Source: Ramlibacter sp.
GTDB lineage: Bacteria; Pseudomonadota; Gammaproteobacteria; Burkholderiales; Burkholderiaceae_C
Assembly: GCA_028291885.1 (NCBI GenBank)
Contig: JAQGNJ010000079.1
Coordinates: 1-37,018, forward strand
DNA: 37,018 nucleotides
Direction of reading: 5' to 3'
Under the pieces are notes generated by a model. The model searched no databases and was not told the DNA's origin. It was given only the letters and a program-made list of their open reading frames with translations. The translations under genes were made by a program, and so were the position numbers. Of the stretch, positions 1 to 8,586 are shown one piece after another; the first letter of the stretch is position 1, and each line of letters begins with the position of its first letter.

Positions 1-699
1 TGGGCCGTGCGCCAGTACGCGATGTCCGGCAACATGGTCGGCGGCTTCTACACCAGCGCCATCGGCTTCGGCTACAACACCGACGTGCTCAGGAAAAAGC
101 AGTTGCCCGAGCCCAAGTGCTGGGCCGACCTGGTCAAGCCGGCGTACAAGGGCGAGATCGAGATCTCGCATCCCGCGACCAGCGGCACCGCCTACACCAT
201 CATCGCGGGACTGGTGCAGATGATGGGCGAGGACGCGGCCTTCGACTACCTCAAGCAGCTGCACAAGAACACCACCGCGTACACCCGCAGCGGCCAGGCG
301 CAGGCGCCCAACGTCGCCAAGGGCGAAGTGGGGATCGGCGTCAGCTTCATCTTCGGTTTCGACAAATGGCGTCACGACAGATTCCCGGTCAAGAGCGCCG
401 CGCCATGCGAAGGAACGGGCTACGAGGTGGGCGGGATCGCGCTGGTCAAGGGAGCGCGCAACAAGGACAACGCCAAGCGCTACTACGACTGGCTGATGAG
501 CCCGGCCGGCCAGGCGATCGGCGGCAAGGCGGGCAGCCTGCAGTCGCCGGCCAACAAGACTTTCAAGCCGGACCCGCGCATCCCCTCGATGGCCAACGTG
601 AAACTGATCAAGTACGACTTCGAGAAGTACGGCAAGGCGGCCGAGCGCAGGCGGCTGATCGAGCGCTGGACGCGCGAGGTGGAGGCGCTGCCTCGCTGA
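1..699 (+). CDS. ABC transporter extracellular solute-binding protein (iron/2-aminoethylphosphonate type), 5' truncated by window
   Basis: Open frame from base 1 to the stop at 699; motifs GFGYNTDVLRKKQLPEPKCWADLVKPAYKGEIEISHPATSGTAYTIIAGLVQMMG and YYDWLMSPAGQAIG typical of Fe/phosphonate-type binding proteins. Confidence 0.85.
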   Translation, partial: WAVRQYAMSGNMVGGFYTSAIGFGYNTDVLRKKQLPEPKCWADLVKPAYKGEIEISHPATSGTAYTIIAGLVQMMGEDAAFDYLKQLHKNTTAYTRSGQAQAPNVAKGEVGIGVSFIFGFDKWRHDRFPVKSAAPCEGTGYEVGGIALVKGARNKDNAKRYYDWLMSPAGQAIGGKAGSLQSPANKTFKPDPRIPSMANVKLIKYDFEKYGKAAERRRLIERWTREVEALPR

Positions 700-700
700 A

Positions 701-717
701 GCTAACCGCCAGCTAAT
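701..717 (+). promoter_or_regulatory. Candidate response-regulator binding site, GCTAA-N6-GCTAA direct repeat
   Basis: GCTAACCGCCAGCTAAT, 11-bp period, 47 bp upstream of the RR start; matched by a similar site at 2804-2820. Confidence 0.5.
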
Positions 718-763
718 TGAGGCGGCGCATCATCCACACTGGATTCAAGCTCCGGGAGAAACC

Positions 764-1453
764 ATGCGCGTGCTGCTGGTCGAAGACGACGAGATGATCG
801 GACAGAGCCTGCGCGACGCCCTGGACGCGAACGGCTGGTCGGTCGACTGGGTCAAGGACGGCCTGCTGGCGCAGAGCGCGCTGGACGACGGCGACTATGC
901 CTGCGTGCTGCTGGACCTGGGCCTGCCCAAGCTGGATGGCACGGAGGTGCTGCGCAAGGCCCGCAGCCAGGGCAACCAGACGCCGGTGCTGGTCCTCACG
1001 GCCCGCGATGGCCTGGACGACCGCGTGGCCGGCCTGGACATCGGCGCCGACGACTACCTGGTCAAGCCCTACGAGTTCCGCGAGCTGCTGGCCCGGATGC
1101 GCGCCGTGATCCGCCGCCGTGACGGTAGCGCGCATTCCGTGATCGGCAGCGCCGAGGTGCAGCTGGACCTGACCACGCGGGAAGTGCTGGTGCAGGGCGA
1201 GCGCTCGCAACTGTCGGCGCGGGAATACGCATTGCTGCACGCGCTGCTGGAGCGGCCGGGGGCGATCCTGTCGCGCGACCAGCTGGAGAACCGCATCTAC
1301 GGCTGGGGCGAAGAGGTCAGCAGCAATGCCGTCGACGTCCTGATCCACGGCATGCGGCGCAAGCTCGGTGCGGACGCGATCCGCAATGTGCGCGGCCTGG
1401 GCTGGCGCATCGCCGGCGCGTCGGCGCGGGTGGTGCAGGAAGGTGCGCGATGA
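764..1453 (+). CDS. OmpR/PhoB-family response regulator (QseB/PmrA/TctD-like)
   Basis: MRVLLVEDDEMIGQSLRDAL receiver, LLDLGLPKLDGTEVL phosphoacceptor region, C-terminal winged helix SSNAVDVLIHGMRRKLGADAIRNVRGLGWRI. Confidence 0.95.
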   Translation: MRVLLVEDDEMIGQSLRDALDANGWSVDWVKDGLLAQSALDDGDYACVLLDLGLPKLDGTEVLRKARSQGNQTPVLVLTARDGLDDRVAGLDIGADDYLVKPYEFRELLARMRAVIRRRDGSAHSVIGSAEVQLDLTTREVLVQGERSQLSAREYALLHALLERPGAILSRDQLENRIYGWGEEVSSNAVDVLIHGMRRKLGADAIRNVRGLGWRIAGASARVVQEGAR

Positions 1454-2796
1454 TCCACATCTTTCCCAGTGGTCCCATGTGCTCTCTGCGGCGGGCGCTG
1501 CTGCTCTGGCTGGTGCCGATGTTCGTGCTGGTCGGCCTGGTCTCGGCGGCGTGCGCGTACTGGAGCTACGGCCGCATGGTCGGCACCTTCATGGACGACC
1601 AGATGGAGCAACTGGCCCTGTCGATCGCGACCAACGAGGGGTACGCCCCGCCGCCCGGCCTCACCCGCGAGCGTGCCCACAAGTGGGGAAGCTACGTCAC
1701 CCAGGTCTTCGGCGCGGACGGGCGCCTGCAGGCGACGGCCCTGCCGCAGCTGGCCGTCGGCTTGCAGGCCCAGCCGGGCTTCCACGACCTGGAGCAGGAC
1801 GGCACTGGCTGGCGCGCTTACACCACGGCGCCGGGCGCGTCCGGCCACCGGGTGCAGGTGCTCCAGAGCAGCCAGTTCCGCGGCACCCTGGCAACGGAGC
1901 GCGCGGGCGCGGCGATCGCGCCGATCCTGCTGCTGCTGCCTCTGTCGGTGCTGGTGCTCTGGGGCGTGGTGGCCGCGGTGTCTCGCGCCGTGCAGGACAT
2001 CGGCCGGCAGGCCGCCTCGCAGGACGAACACCATATCTCGGAACTGACGCTCGAGCGGGTGCCGCACGAGATCAAGCCGCTGGTCACGTCGTTCAACAGC
2101 CTGCTCTCGCGATTGCGTGACGCCTTCGCGACCCAGCGGCGGTTCGTGCAGGACGCCGCGCACGAACTTCGCACGCCGATCACGGCGGTGGCGCTGCAAC
2201 TCGAGAACGTCCGCCGCGACCTGCCGCCCGGCGCCTGTGCCCAGAGCTTCACCCAGCTGGAAAGCGGCGTCCAGCGCGCGCAGAGGCTGGTCGACCAGTT
2301 GCTGAAGATGTCGCGCCAGGAAGCCGCTGCGCCGGACCCGGCGACGGCCGTGGACCTGGACGCGCAATTGCGCGAGAGCATCAACACGCTGATCGGGCTG
2401 GCCGACCAGCGCGACATCGACCTGGGACTGGTCGAGAGCGCAGGGACGAAGCCCGCCGCGGCGCTGCGGTGCGCGCCCGGCGACTTGCGCAGCGTGCTCG
2501 ACAACCTGATCGAGAACGCGCTGCGCTACACGCCCGAAGGCGGCGTCGTCGACGTCCGCGTGCTGGATGAAGGCGGGCGGGTCGCGGTCGAAGTGGTGGA
2601 CAACGGGCCCGGCATTCCCGAGGACATGCTGGCCCGCGTGTTCGACCGCTTCTTCCGCGTTCCCGGCACCGGCGGGCGCGGCAGCGGCCTGGGCCTGTCG
2701 ATTGCGCAGAGCGCCGCGCAGCGCTGCGGGCTGCGCATCGCGCTGCGCAACCGCGGTGATCGCAGCGGGCTGGTTGCGCGGATCGAGCCGGCCTGA
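1450..2796 (+). CDS. Sensor histidine kinase (two TM, HisKA, HATPase)
   Basis: FVQDAAHELRTPITAVALQLE H-box, NLIENALRYTP N-box, DNGPGIP, GSGLGLSIAQ; ATGA overlap with the RR gene. Confidence 0.95.
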   Translation: MIHIFPSGPMCSLRRALLLWLVPMFVLVGLVSAACAYWSYGRMVGTFMDDQMEQLALSIATNEGYAPPPGLTRERAHKWGSYVTQVFGADGRLQATALPQLAVGLQAQPGFHDLEQDGTGWRAYTTAPGASGHRVQVLQSSQFRGTLATERAGAAIAPILLLLPLSVLVLWGVVAAVSRAVQDIGRQAASQDEHHISELTLERVPHEIKPLVTSFNSLLSRLRDAFATQRRFVQDAAHELRTPITAVALQLENVRRDLPPGACAQSFTQLESGVQRAQRLVDQLLKMSRQEAAAPDPATAVDLDAQLRESINTLIGLADQRDIDLGLVESAGTKPAAALRCAPGDLRSVLDNLIENALRYTPEGGVVDVRVLDEGGRVAVEVVDNGPGIPEDMLARVFDRFFRVPGTGGRGSGLGLSIAQSAAQRCGLRIALRNRGDRSGLVARIEPA

Positions 2797-2803
2797 AGCC
2801 GCT

Positions 2804-2841
2804 GCTAATCCCCGGCTAAGGAAACCCTCACGGTGGCCTAA
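2804..2841 (+). promoter_or_regulatory. Candidate response-regulator binding site with GCTAA repeats in 11/22-bp phase
   Basis: GCTAATCCCCGGCTAA at 2804-2819, plus CCTAA at 2837-2841, 22 bp from the second repeat. Confidence 0.5.
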
Positions 2842-2941
2842 GGCCAGCTGCCTACAGTGGAATCACGGTTGGCGCTGCAGCTTCTCGAGCGCAGTCGGCA
2901 ACCGGAAAACGGTTCACCCAATGCCACTGAAAGGTTCCATC

Positions 2942-3235
2942 ATGAATGCCAAAGCCCTCCTCGCCATCGCCGCTTTCGCCGCCGCCGCTTCCGCCGGTGC
3001 GCGCGCCGACGAAGCCGATGGCTCGCAGTACGCCCTCAAGTTCGAAGGCACCCGCACCCGCGCCGAAGTGATGGCCGAGGCGGCCACCGTGTCCGCGACC
3101 CGCAGCACGGAGCCGGCCGGTTCGCGCGTCGCCGCCCAGCCGCGATCGGGCGTGGATGCGAAGGCAGTGCGGGCCGAAGCGGCGCGCGCGCTCAGGCTGG
3201 GACAGATCCCCTCGGGCGAAAGCGGCCGGATGTGA
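2942..3235 (+). CDS. Small secreted protein, DUF4148-like (97 aa)
   Basis: MNAKALLAIAAFAAAASAGARADEADGSQYALKFEGTRTRAEVMAEAA: signal peptide and RAEVMAEA motif resembling DUF4148. Confidence 0.7.
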   Translation: MNAKALLAIAAFAAAASAGARADEADGSQYALKFEGTRTRAEVMAEAATVSATRSTEPAGSRVAAQPRSGVDAKAVRAEAARALRLGQIPSGESGRM

Positions 3236-3256
3236 GCTCCCGGCTCCAGCAACGGG

Positions 3257-3284
3257 AAAAAGCGCCGCGAGGCGCTTTTTTTTT
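3257..3284. terminator. Bidirectional rho-independent terminator between convergent genes
   Basis: AAAAAGCGCC-gcga-GGCGCTTTTT plus further Ts; lies between the stops at 3235 (+) and 3293 (-). Confidence 0.85.
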
Positions 3285-3292
3285 CGGGTGGA

Positions 3293-4195
3293 TCAGAAGC
3301 CGATGTAGAGCGTATGCGGGTTGGTGGCCGTGCAAACGCCTGTCGTGCAGGTGCCGGACTGTCCCGGCGGCATCGATCCGTCGACCGTATAGCTCTGGGG
3401 CACCGCGCTGCCCGTGCCGCTGGTGGCCGTCAGGGTCAGCGTGTAGTTCAGGCCCAGTGCGGTCCCATTGGCGCTGGCGACCGCGGGAGGAGGGATCGAG
3501 TTGAGCGAGAGCGTGTACGGCGTGTTGTAGGTGCATGTCAGCTGGAACGGGCTCGCCCCGGTCGCCGCCGTCCGCATGAACGAGGTGTAGTTCATCGCCA
3601 GCGTCGCGGGCGGTGTGTTGAAGTAGCAGTTGTGCTGGATGCTCACCGATGCGCCGAAGACCGCGCTTTGCAGGATGGCCCCGGTCGCCGACCGCGCGAT
3701 GTTGCTCAGGCGCACGATGACCGAAATGGCGAGATCGTCGTACACCCCGGCGGGCGCGCCGGTCTGGCCCGAGGGAACGCGCAGATAGTAGGTGTAGGTG
3801 AACGGCTGCGCGTTTGCGTTGTTCGCCATCTGGTAGACGACGCCGCCGTTGGTGCCGCTGCCGTAGTTTGCGCCTGCGCCGGTCGTCCATTGCCCGCCCG
3901 CGACCGAGCCCTGGTAGATGTTGTACGTGAGCGTCTGCGTGCCGTTCTGGCGGGTCATGGCCCGTCCCGCGGGCGGCTCGCCCTGGTCGACCCCGATGTA
4001 GATGTAGGGACGCGCGGGGTCGCCCGCCTGCTTGGTGCATTGCCCGCTGATGGTCCCCGTGTAGTTGGTGTTCGCGCCCGAGACGTAGAGGACCGTCATG
4101 GGCATCGAGGTCGCCGTCACGGTGCAAATGACGGCATGGGCCGAGCCGCAAGCGGCCAGCAGGAAGAAAAGCAGGGTTTTGAGGAGGTGATGCAT
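3293..4195 (-). CDS. Spore coat U (SCPU) domain protein with two tandem domains, CsuE-like putative tip adhesin
   Basis: MHHLLKTLLFFLLAACGSAHAVICTVTATSMPM... first SCPU-like unit, then CYFNTPPATLAMNYTSF...PHTLYIGF; ATGA overlap with the usher stop. Confidence 0.85.
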   Translation of the reverse strand: MHHLLKTLLFFLLAACGSAHAVICTVTATSMPMTVLYVSGANTNYTGTISGQCTKQAGDPARPYIYIGVDQGEPPAGRAMTRQNGTQTLTYNIYQGSVAGGQWTTGAGANYGSGTNGGVVYQMANNANAQPFTYTYYLRVPSGQTGAPAGVYDDLAISVIVRLSNIARSATGAILQSAVFGASVSIQHNCYFNTPPATLAMNYTSFMRTAATGASPFQLTCTYNTPYTLSLNSIPPPAVASANGTALGLNYTLTLTATSGTGSAVPQSYTVDGSMPPGQSGTCTTGVCTATNPHTLYIGF

Positions 4196-6582
4196 CAGCG
4201 ACGTATCCCGGAACATGTCAACGGCCCGACGCGCGCGATCTCGTCCAGGTTGCCCGGGGGCAACTCTACCGCGAGCACGCATGACTGCCCGTTCCATTTC
4301 AGCCGCAGTTCGTTCTTCGCCTGCAGTCCCGTGACAAAAGCCTCGCCACGCCTGGCGACGAAGAATTCCTTGCGATCGGCGAGCAGTTCGAGCTCGGCGC
4401 CTGGCGGCGCCGGCCCGCCGTCGTCCAGGACGATGCGGATCAATGCGCCGCGGCCGCTGCGAACCGGAAACCTGACGATCAGGCCGGTGCGCGCCGGCGG
4501 CACCACCACTTGCTCGATGCTGTCGATCTCGGCGCTGATCGGCAATTCGCTGGGATCGAGCCGCAGGCTGTTGGTCTGGTACGAGAGCAGGCCGGTCACG
4601 AGCGCCTTGCCGTTGGGGCCGGTGCGAGCCGTCAGGCGCCCGTTCGAACCGACGCCGACGTCGGCGTAGCCGGGGACCTCGACGAGCGCAAAGCTGTCCT
4701 GGATCGGCCGCGAGGCGAAGACCTGGCCGTCGATCATCACCAGCCCACCTTGCGCACCGAGCCGGACGGTCTGCTGCTCGGTGGAGGCGCTCACGTCGGC
4801 CGACACCAGGCCCCTGGTCCCCTGGTAGAAGACGCCGCCCTCGGCGAAATTGAGCGCGTTGCGGCGCCCTCCCAGCGCCCGCCAGCCCCAGCCGTTCTCG
4901 GCGGTCAGTCCCTGGCTGACGCTGGTGTAGCCGTCGGTCTGTCCCCTGCGGTGCGAGAAGCTGCTCGCCGACGAAACCTGCCGCTCGAGCGGAACAAGCA
5001 GGCTCACGCCGAAGGAGGTCGCTGCGCCGGCGGGGCCGGAGTCCTTCACGCGGACCACGTTGAAGGTCAGCGAAGCGCGTGCGCCGATCTGCAGCCCGTA
5101 GTTGGCGCTGTAGGTGACCAGCGGGCCGCGGTCGTACGAGTCGACCCGGGCATAGGCGACACCGAGCGAACCGAAGCGCTCCGACGAGAAGTTGTAGCTG
5201 GCGGACAGTTGCCGCCGGGACGGCAAGCTGGCGGCGTCCTGGCCGATCTGGCGGTAGCTGCGCGACGCGCCTTCCGCGCTCAGGGTGAAGCCGTGGCGCA
5301 GGCTCGAATTCTCGACGGCGACCATCCAGTGCTGGCCCTGGCCTGCCTTGTCGTCGCGACTGAAAGCTCCGGACGCGTTGCCCAGCATCTGCCAGGGCAG
5401 GGCGGTCGCGATCCCCAGGCCCGCGCCCCATGTGTCGCGGCTGGCCTCCGCGCGCGCTTGCATCGTCAGGCTTTTGCTCAAGCCCTGGCGCCACAGGCCC
5501 GAGACGAAGCGTTCACTGTAGTCCGCACTGTCGGCGCCGATGTTCTCGTGAACGGCGCCGATCTCGAAGCTCCAGTCGGACAGGCCTTTCTCCAGCAGTT
5601 CCGCGCGGCTGAAAAAGTCCTGGACCAGCGTGGTCTCGCGGCCGAGCGCGTCGCGCACCACCAGCCGCGCCTGGCCGCTGCCTGTCAGCAGCGGAAAGTT
5701 GTCGATGGCGAAGGGCCCGGCGGGCACGCGCGAGGTCTGCCGCAAGGCATCGTTGATATAGAGCTCCACCGTGCTGGGCGCCGTCGACAGGCCGCCGAGG
5801 ATGGGAAGCGGCTGGGTGATGAAGCCGGGCCGCAGGCCGAAATTGCGGCCGATCTGCAGGCCGCCGAAATACAGCGGACGCCCCCAGCTGCCGGTCCGGG
5901 TGGTGCTGTCGCCCACGCGCAGCGTCAGGTTGTGCTCCGGAAAATCGCGGGTGAAAGTGGTCTCCGCCCGCCGCAGGCTGCGGGGCGAATCGGGATCGGT
6001 TCCCGCCAGGTTGCGGCCGATGAAGTTCGATGTCAGCACGCCCCAGCGGCTGGCGAAGCCGGCTTCCGTCAGCGCGCCGAGATCGCGCACTGTCCGTGAC
6101 CCGCGCAGGCTGGTCTGATTGAGGTTCAGGTCGAAGTTGAGAAACAGCGCCGGTTCAGCCTCGCTGACGGGCAGCCTTTCGGCGGACTCCGCGCCCAGGC
6201 GGGTGGCGGCGAACGCGCCCGGTGAAAACACCAGCTCCACGGACTGGTTGGCGTGGTTCATCTGCGCCTTGAAGCCAGGAACCGAGGAAAGCGGATACCA
6301 CTGCTGGCCCAGGTGGGTGACGCCAAGGACGGTCGGTGCGCGATTGAGCCGCCATTCGTCGAATGCCTCCGCGGGCGCATAGAGCGTCCCGCCCCGCTCC
6401 AGCAGCGTCCAGCTCCCCGACCTGGCGCCATTGACCGAAACTTCCAGCGGGAGCATGCGGTCGCGCCGCGACGCCTCCGCGCCCGGGGCACTCTGGGCCT
6501 GGGACTGCGCCAGCACCGCGCCGGATCCCAGGGCCGCAGTCACGATCACGATCAAGGCTGCGCAGCCCGGCAGGTACAACAT
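4195..6582 (-). CDS. Outer membrane fimbrial usher, archaic (CsuD-like) type
   Basis: 795 aa; LEVSVNGARSG, LFLNFDLNLNQTS, ELYINDALRQTSRVPAGPFAIDNFPLLTGSGQARLVVRDALGRET, C-terminal GLIVRFPVRSGRGALIRIVLDDG. Confidence 0.95.
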   Translation of the reverse strand: MLYLPGCAALIVIVTAALGSGAVLAQSQAQSAPGAEASRRDRMLPLEVSVNGARSGSWTLLERGGTLYAPAEAFDEWRLNRAPTVLGVTHLGQQWYPLSSVPGFKAQMNHANQSVELVFSPGAFAATRLGAESAERLPVSEAEPALFLNFDLNLNQTSLRGSRTVRDLGALTEAGFASRWGVLTSNFIGRNLAGTDPDSPRSLRRAETTFTRDFPEHNLTLRVGDSTTRTGSWGRPLYFGGLQIGRNFGLRPGFITQPLPILGGLSTAPSTVELYINDALRQTSRVPAGPFAIDNFPLLTGSGQARLVVRDALGRETTLVQDFFSRAELLEKGLSDWSFEIGAVHENIGADSADYSERFVSGLWRQGLSKSLTMQARAEASRDTWGAGLGIATALPWQMLGNASGAFSRDDKAGQGQHWMVAVENSSLRHGFTLSAEGASRSYRQIGQDAASLPSRRQLSASYNFSSERFGSLGVAYARVDSYDRGPLVTYSANYGLQIGARASLTFNVVRVKDSGPAGAATSFGVSLLVPLERQVSSASSFSHRRGQTDGYTSVSQGLTAENGWGWRALGGRRNALNFAEGGVFYQGTRGLVSADVSASTEQQTVRLGAQGGLVMIDGQVFASRPIQDSFALVEVPGYADVGVGSNGRLTARTGPNGKALVTGLLSYQTNSLRLDPSELPISAEIDSIEQVVVPPARTGLIVRFPVRSGRGALIRIVLDDGGPAPPGAELELLADRKEFFVARRGEAFVTGLQAKNELRLKWNGQSCVLAVELPPGNLDEIARVGPLTCSGIRR

Positions 6583-6607
6583 GGCGTGGTGAGGTGCGGG
6601 TCAATAG

Positions 6608-6630
6608 CGCGCCATGACCCGCATGGCGCG
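6608..6630 (-). other. Intra-operon stem-loop between chaperone and usher genes
   Basis: CGCGCCATG-acccg-CATGGCGCG perfect 9-bp inverted repeat in the chaperone-usher intergenic gap. Confidence 0.5.
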
Positions 6631-6652
6631 ACCCGCTACCAAAAAATCCGGT

Positions 6653-7426
6653 TCAGGGCAGTGTCACGTCAAAGCTTTGCGCTTTGCCATCGTCGAAGCT
6701 GACGGCCAGTTGCACGGCGCCAGCGGGAATTGCCTGTTCGCCCTTGATCTCCATCGCCTTGCGGGCGCCGGGCAGGATGTAGGTTCCGCCTTCGAACACA
6801 CCGAGCACCCGATCGCCGCGCCGAAGCTGGATCTGCCGGACCTGGGCGTAGGCGGTGCCGGAATTGGCGCACGAAGCGCTCAAGGCCTGCCCGGTCACTC
6901 CCACCAGTTGGCAGTTGATTTCACGCTTGGCCACGGGTGGCGTGATGAAGACGGGCATGGAAAGAGCCAGCGCAACCGACACCTGCACGGTCTGGTCCTT
7001 GGGGGTCGTGGCCTCCGGCACCTCACGCATGATCAGGCGGTAGGTCAGTTGCCGGCTGGCGTCCGCCGGCTTGAGCAACGCGAGACGGACCACCTGGCGT
7101 GCCTTGGGGGCCAGCTTGAGGATGGGCGGCGACAGGATCAGGTCTTCGGTCGGCGTCAGCTCGTCGGTGCCGTCCGCCTTCTGCGACCAGTTGTTCAACT
7201 CGGCTTGCAACGCGACCTCGGTGTCGCCTTCGTTGACGATCGTGATGGCGACAGCGCGGTCCCTGGGCTGCATGTAGATCCGGATCGGCGTGACCGAAAA
7301 AGCGGCGGCGCTGGCGGGAAGCGGCAGCGAGGCGAGGCCGATGGCGGCAAGCGTTCCGGCCGTGACCGAAAGCAAGCCCAGCTGGAAACGTTCCTGCGGC
7401 CGATCCAGATGCTTTTTCATTAACAC
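6653..7426 (-). CDS. Periplasmic pilus chaperone, archaic (CsuC-like) type
   Basis: SAAAFSVTPIRIYMQPRDRAVAITIVNEGDTEVALQAELNNWSQ...LILSPPILKLAPKARQVVRLALL; two-domain Ig-like chaperone pattern. Confidence 0.93.
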   Translation of the reverse strand: MLMKKHLDRPQERFQLGLLSVTAGTLAAIGLASLPLPASAAAFSVTPIRIYMQPRDRAVAITIVNEGDTEVALQAELNNWSQKADGTDELTPTEDLILSPPILKLAPKARQVVRLALLKPADASRQLTYRLIMREVPEATTPKDQTVQVSVALALSMPVFITPPVAKREINCQLVGVTGQALSASCANSGTAYAQVRQIQLRRGDRVLGVFEGGTYILPGARKAMEIKGEQAIPAGAVQLAVSFDDGKAQSFDVTLP

Positions 7427-7448
7427 AGCTTACCAGCTCAGCCATTGT

Positions 7449-7832
7449 TTAGAAACTCACCATCATCTCGACGGCACCATCCCCGCCATCGCTGTTGTAA
7501 ACGCGCAATGCCGTGACGGTGCCGGCGCCGAACGGGACCGGCGGGCCGGACAACAGCCTGAGTTTTGCCAGGGGTTCGAAGTGGAAGCGGAAAGCCCCAC
7601 CTTGCGTTCCCGCGAAAGGCTTGTCGGGCGCCGGCGCGATGCTGACGAACTGTCCGCCGCTGCAGGTGACGCTCACCAGCGCGTTGGTCTCCTCGCTCAA
7701 AGCCTGGCTGAGGCAAAGCCCAGAACCATCGAGCCGGATCTGCACCACGAATGCGCCGCTTGCCGTCCCAGCCACCGCCGTTGTCAAGAACCCGAACGCC
7801 AATCCAAAGGCAAGAATCGTCCTGCGGATCAC
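7449..7832 (-). CDS. Small secreted fimbrial subunit-like protein (about 127 aa), GTG start assumed
   Basis: VIRRTILAFGLAFGFLTTAVAGTASGAFVVQIRL signal peptide; two internal Cys; C-terminal beta-strand VEMMVSF; lies between the SCPU pilin and chaperone genes. Confidence 0.65.
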   Translation of the reverse strand: MIRRTILAFGLAFGFLTTAVAGTASGAFVVQIRLDGSGLCLSQALSEETNALVSVTCSGGQFVSIAPAPDKPFAGTQGGAFRFHFEPLAKLRLLSGPPVPFGAGTVTALRVYNSDGGDGAVEMMVSF

Positions 7833-7843
7833 GGACCAGGCGA

Positions 7844-8326
7844 TCAGTAGGTGATGGTGAGGGTGCGCACCTTGTTGGCCGTGCCGGCTGTCACCGTGCC
7901 CGCCTGGCCCGCCGCAGCGTTGCCATGGACGTAGAACGTCGTGCCGGTGGAAGCGGCGGTCTGGTTGGTCAGCGACGCGACCGGACCGACGGCATGGGTT
8001 CCGCTGGTGCTCAGAGCCAGGGTGTAGGCGATGCCGGTCGTGCCGTCCGTGACGGAAGCCGAATCCAGCTCCATCGTTTCGATCACTTCGCCGGTGGTGC
8101 AGCGAACACCGAAGCTCGTGCTTCCCGTCGAGGCCGCGGTCTGGAACGATGTGTAGGCCAGCGCCAGATCGGTGATCACGGCGCCTGTGGCTGCGTTTTC
8201 GGTGTTGATCTCGCATTTCGACGTCAGCGTGATGTTGACGTTGAAGGTACCCGATGCGGTCGCTGCCAGGGCACTGGTGGCGATTGCGGAAAACGCGAGG
8301 ATCACAACAAGGAAGAGCTTCTTCAT
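7844..8326 (-). CDS. SCPU-domain major pilin-like subunit (CsuA/B-like, 160 aa)
   Basis: MKKLFLVVILAFSAIATSALAATASGTFNVNITLTSKCEI...LALAYTSFQTAASTGSTSFGVRCT...YTLALSTSG. Confidence 0.9.
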   Translation of the reverse strand: MKKLFLVVILAFSAIATSALAATASGTFNVNITLTSKCEINTENAATGAVITDLALAYTSFQTAASTGSTSFGVRCTTGEVIETMELDSASVTDGTTGIAYTLALSTSGTHAVGPVASLTNQTAASTGTTFYVHGNAAAGQAGTVTAGTANKVRTLTITY

Positions 8327-8398
8327 AGGACTCCTGGAACAGTTGAAATGGTTAAGGAAAATGCTTAGGCAATTTGCTTAGAGGCCGAACTGTAGTAC

Positions 8399-8504
8399 AC
8401 GGAGTAACAGGGTGCAACCAGAAACTTGTGCAAATAGTCACAAGTAATCAATACGTTTGCCTGGCCTTTGCGGATTTACAACGGCTAGGCTACCTTTTGT
8501 TACC
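8399..8504 (-). promoter_or_regulatory. Candidate regulatory region of the Csu-like operon
   Basis: Contains ACGGAGT (8399-8405), CAACC, ACTTGTG-N8-CACAAGT inverted repeat (8424-8445) and GCTACCTTTTGTTACC (8489-8504); related elements precede the second fibre operon. Confidence 0.45.
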
Positions 8505-8586
8505 TTCGGCGGCTGCCGGGCGGTTGAGGTCTCCGCAAGCCATCCTCATCTCGTGCACGCCGCTACGATTCCTCCTTTTTCCTGCC

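Noticed and set aside
4510-6099. 529-aa plus-strand ORF opposite the Csu-like usher
   Set aside because: Antisense shadow; no recognisable motifs while the minus frame is a clear usher
8523-8550. Possible sigma-32 heat-shock promoter for htpG (GGTTGAG...CATCCTCAT)
   Set aside because: Only weak resemblance to CTTGAA/CCCCAT; not enough to call without transcript data
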